In this document: positions 62,237-64,000 of the stretch, in pieces | Position numbering within the stretch: position 1 is the first letter of the stretch | Layout: every line of letters starts with the position of its first letter | DNA from: Bacillus litorisediminis | GTDB lineage: Bacteria; Bacillota; Bacilli; Bacillales; JC228 | NCBI RefSeq assembly: GCF_022808645.1 | Contig: NZ_JAKZKT010000010.1 | Span: 57,568-121,567 of the forward strand | Length of the DNA stretch: 64,000 bases | Reading direction: 5' to 3' | The notes under the pieces: model-generated | Database searches by the model: none | Told to the model about the DNA's origin: nothing | The model's input: only the letters and a program-made list of their open reading frames with translations | Made by a program: the position numbers and the translations under genes

Positions 62237-63242
62237 TACAGGAAAGACTTATCTAGTTACGGGAGCAGCCGGATTTATTGGGTATTACTTATCTAGAAGG
62301 TTATTAGAGCAGGGTTGCAGGGTGATTGGGATTGATAATATCAATGATTACTATGATGTGAATCTGAAATATGCCCGTTTGGAGCTGCTTGAGCCTTATG
62401 AGAGGTTTACCTTTATTAAAGGGGATATATCCGACAAGGCTCTAATTATGAAAGTCTTTGAGGAGTACAAGCCTAATGTGGTCGTGAACTTAGCTGCACA
62501 AGCGGGTGTACGTTATTCAATTGAAAATCCAGATGTTTATATCCAGAGTAATATCATCGGTTTTTTTAATATTCTTGAAGCTTGCAGGTATAATCCTGTA
62601 GATCATCTTGTCTATGCTTCTTCAAGTTCAGTATATGGGGCAAATAAAAAAGTACCATTTGAAGAAACTGACTTTGTTGATCATCCTGTATCCCTTTATG
62701 CATCTACCAAGAAATCAAATGAATTGATGGCACATACATATAGTCATCTGTACAAAATACCAGCTACGGGACTCAGATTTTTTACAGTTTACGGACCAAT
62801 GGGGCGTCCGGATATGGCCTACTTTGGTTTTACCGATAAGTATTTTGATGGGGAGCCAATAAGAATCTTTAATAATGGAGATTTTGAAAACGATCTATAT
62901 AGGGACTTTACTTATATAGATGACATTGTCGAGGGGATTGAAAGATTGATTGGACATCCACCTAGTGATTCAGTTCCTTATAAGGTATACAATATTGGCA
63001 ACAACAGTCCGGAGAAATTAATGGTATTTATCGGAACATTGGAGAGAGCATTAAGTAAATCCCTAGGCAGAGAAGTTTTATTTGAGAAAATCTTTGAGCC
63101 TATCAAGGCAGGGGATGTACCGGCCACCTATGCTTCTACAGATTCACTGCAGCATGCTGTTGGATTTAAGCCGCAGACTCCGATTGAAGTTGGATTACAA
63201 AGGTTTACGGATTGGTATGTGGAGTATTATAAAAAGAAGTAA
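62217..63242 (+). CDS. NAD-dependent UDP-glucuronate 4-epimerase-like enzyme
   Basis: The 341-residue short-chain dehydrogenase/reductase has the cofactor loop TGAAGFIG (15-22), the active-site SSSSVYG and YASTK (Tyr161, Lys165), and GLRFFTVYGPMGRPDMA, a signature of epimerases that act on UDP-glucuronate to give UDP-galacturonate. The start is TTG 62217, with GAAGGAGATGAAGAG in front, overlapping the end of the dehydrogenase remnant by 20 bases. The overlap and chemistry show the two were made together; with the dehydrogenase broken, the epimerase may lack its substrate unless another ugd exists. Confidence 0.9.
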   Translation: MNYIPLDTGKTYLVTGAAGFIGYYLSRRLLEQGCRVIGIDNINDYYDVNLKYARLELLEPYERFTFIKGDISDKALIMKVFEEYKPNVVVNLAAQAGVRYSIENPDVYIQSNIIGFFNILEACRYNPVDHLVYASSSSVYGANKKVPFEETDFVDHPVSLYASTKKSNELMAHTYSHLYKIPATGLRFFTVYGPMGRPDMAYFGFTDKYFDGEPIRIFNNGDFENDLYRDFTYIDDIVEGIERLIGHPPSDSVPYKVYNIGNNSPEKLMVFIGTLERALSKSLGREVLFEKIFEPIKAGDVPATYASTDSLQHAVGFKPQTPIEVGLQRFTDWYVEYYKKK

Positions 63243-63345
63243 TTAAATAATAGTGTTATAGAATAGCTGCCAGAAGGATGTTATACCAAGTAGTCAAATT
63301 AAACGAACAACGAAAAACATTATATGGTGAAAAAGTAATGAAGGA

Positions 63346-63391
63346 ACCCACTGAGAAGGTGTTAAGCCTTTTGGTGGGATATTTTTTTTTG
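63346..63391 (+). terminator. Intrinsic terminator after the epimerase gene
   Basis: CCCAC (63348-63352) pairs with GTGGG, with an inner AAGG/CCTT stem, followed by a long T run. Confidence 0.78.
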
Positions 63392-63498
63392 CCGTTATTT
63401 GAATGCAAAACTCTTTCTTATTTATTAGCATTTCCATTATTATGCACATTGATATAATAGGTCTTAGAAACTATTCGATTTGAAGGGATGTGTATTGC

Positions 63499-63891
63499 TT
63501 GGACTCGGCCTACCTACATAATTCCATCTTTAACATTGAATTGAAAAAAAGAGAACTAGAACAACAAAATTTAAGCCGTTTTGAAATAATTCGTTCGTTT
63601 GAAGATAATTATCGTGTTTTTTCAAAAAAGAGTGCATTTACTTGTTTATGTTGTAACAAGCCAGTTAATATGAATTTAACTAAAGATGAGGGAAGACCTT
63701 TTTATTTTCGCCACAATGATGAGAGTGAATGTTCTTATTCAGAAAACACCAGAACTTATGATAAGCATGTTTCTAAATTGGAGGATAAATCTAAAAAGGA
63801 TATTGGTCTCACCATTTTCCGAGAGATATTAGAAGGTGAGTTGAAGCCTTTTGATGTTGAGATCGAGAGAGGGTATAAATGTCAACGATAA
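63499..63891 (+). pseudogene. CoiA-like gene, N-terminal part only
   Basis: A 130-residue frame (start TTG 63499 after TTTGAAGGGATG, or GTG 63490) encodes FTCLCCNKPVNMNLTKDEGR, then PFYFRHNDESECSYSE, the zinc-type N-terminal domain of competence CoiA-like proteins (C-x2-C, H, C). It continues into YDKHVSKLEDKSKKDI, the start of the nuclease-like domain. It then ends at 63891 right where an IS21-like terminal sequence begins. The normal protein is several hundred residues, so the gene seems cut by an insertion. Confidence 0.65.
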
Positions 63892-63893
63892 TA

Positions 63894-64000
63894 TGTACAC
63901 TTTTGCTCGTTTTAGAATGTACAATTCTGCTATTCGGACTTTGGTATTATCCCCCAGCCTTTCTGTTTCTTTTGCTGGGGGGAGGTTTTGTTAATCTAAA
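63894..64000. mobile_element. Possible end of an IS21-family element (partial at window edge)
   Basis: TGTACACTTTTGCTCG (63894 on) and TGTACAATTCTGCTAT (63918 on) are two imperfect direct repeats 24 bases apart, the arrangement of transposase-binding sites at IS21-type ends. A strong hairpin (CCCCCAGC 63951-63958 with GCTGGGGG 63974-63981) follows, which could block read-through. The transposase genes would lie outside the window, so the call rests on terminal structure and on the truncated gene next to it. Confidence 0.4.

Overview
The window is a chromosomal segment of a spore-forming, motile Bacillaceae bacterium (Bacillus sensu lato, for example a Neobacillus/Mesobacillus/Cytobacillus-like genome; the species cannot be fixed from sequence alone). 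Reasons: the gene order atpDC - nuo - ywzB - ywmB - murA - spoIID - spoIIQ - spoIIID - mbl - flhO - flhP - fabZ is the classic Bacillus backbone. Ribosome binding sites are strong and of AGGAGG type, coding sequence is moderately AT-rich, and Spo0E, Rok, Spx and NsrR are present. No rRNA, tRNA or CRISPR array was seen.

Layout. 1-1027: end of the ATP synthase operon (atpD partial, atpC, terminator). 1.9-6.7 kb: a four-gene operon of a membrane-anchored protein of unknown function, two ABC-2 permeases and an ABC ATPase. 8.0-18.8 kb: an 11-gene complex I operon nuoABCDHIJKLMN without the NADH-input genes nuoEFG, with an unusual repeat-bearing N-terminal extension on NuoC. 19-25.2 kb: ywzB, ywmB, murA, spoIID, vanZ-like and spoIIQ. 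25.5-30.4 kb: amidase, pyroglutamyl peptidase, a Rap-like receptor with a putative Phr-type peptide gene, a decayed phosphoesterase and an SLH/BsuPI protein. 30.5-39.6 kb: rok, a probable usd leader ORF, spoIIID, a CBS protein, mbl, an ECF sigma module, flhO/flhP, epuA-like and fabZ. 40-52.6 kb: transporter, NERD protein, M42 peptidase, Nudix, a frameshifted gene, lipA/lipM, a decayed XRE regulator, a Spo0E-like phosphatase, a nitrosative-stress set (hmp, nsrR with paired operators), spx, HAD phosphatase and a CBO0543-type protein.

53-64 kb is an accessory region. It holds an EEP-family protein divergent from a three-gene operon with two DUF2589-type proteins, a three-gene CBASS anti-phage operon (CD-NTase, stand-alone E2-like protein, patatin effector), a secreted SGNH hydrolase, a deletion junction fusing the 5' part of an LCP gene to the 3' part of a UDP-glucose dehydrogenase gene, a nucleotide-sugar epimerase, and a CoiA-like gene cut short next to what looks like an IS21-type end.

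Between the genes, at seven separate loci, lie arrays of a short degenerate tandem unit built around GAGTTCGGTTAA (reverse TTAACCGAACTC). Two further dispersed families are a 40-bp perfect palindrome containing GGGACGGTTCTTGCG and an ATAACGGAAC-type repeat. These intergenic families, the Rap/peptide cassette, the DUF2589 operon and the CBASS operon are the parts most worth following up.
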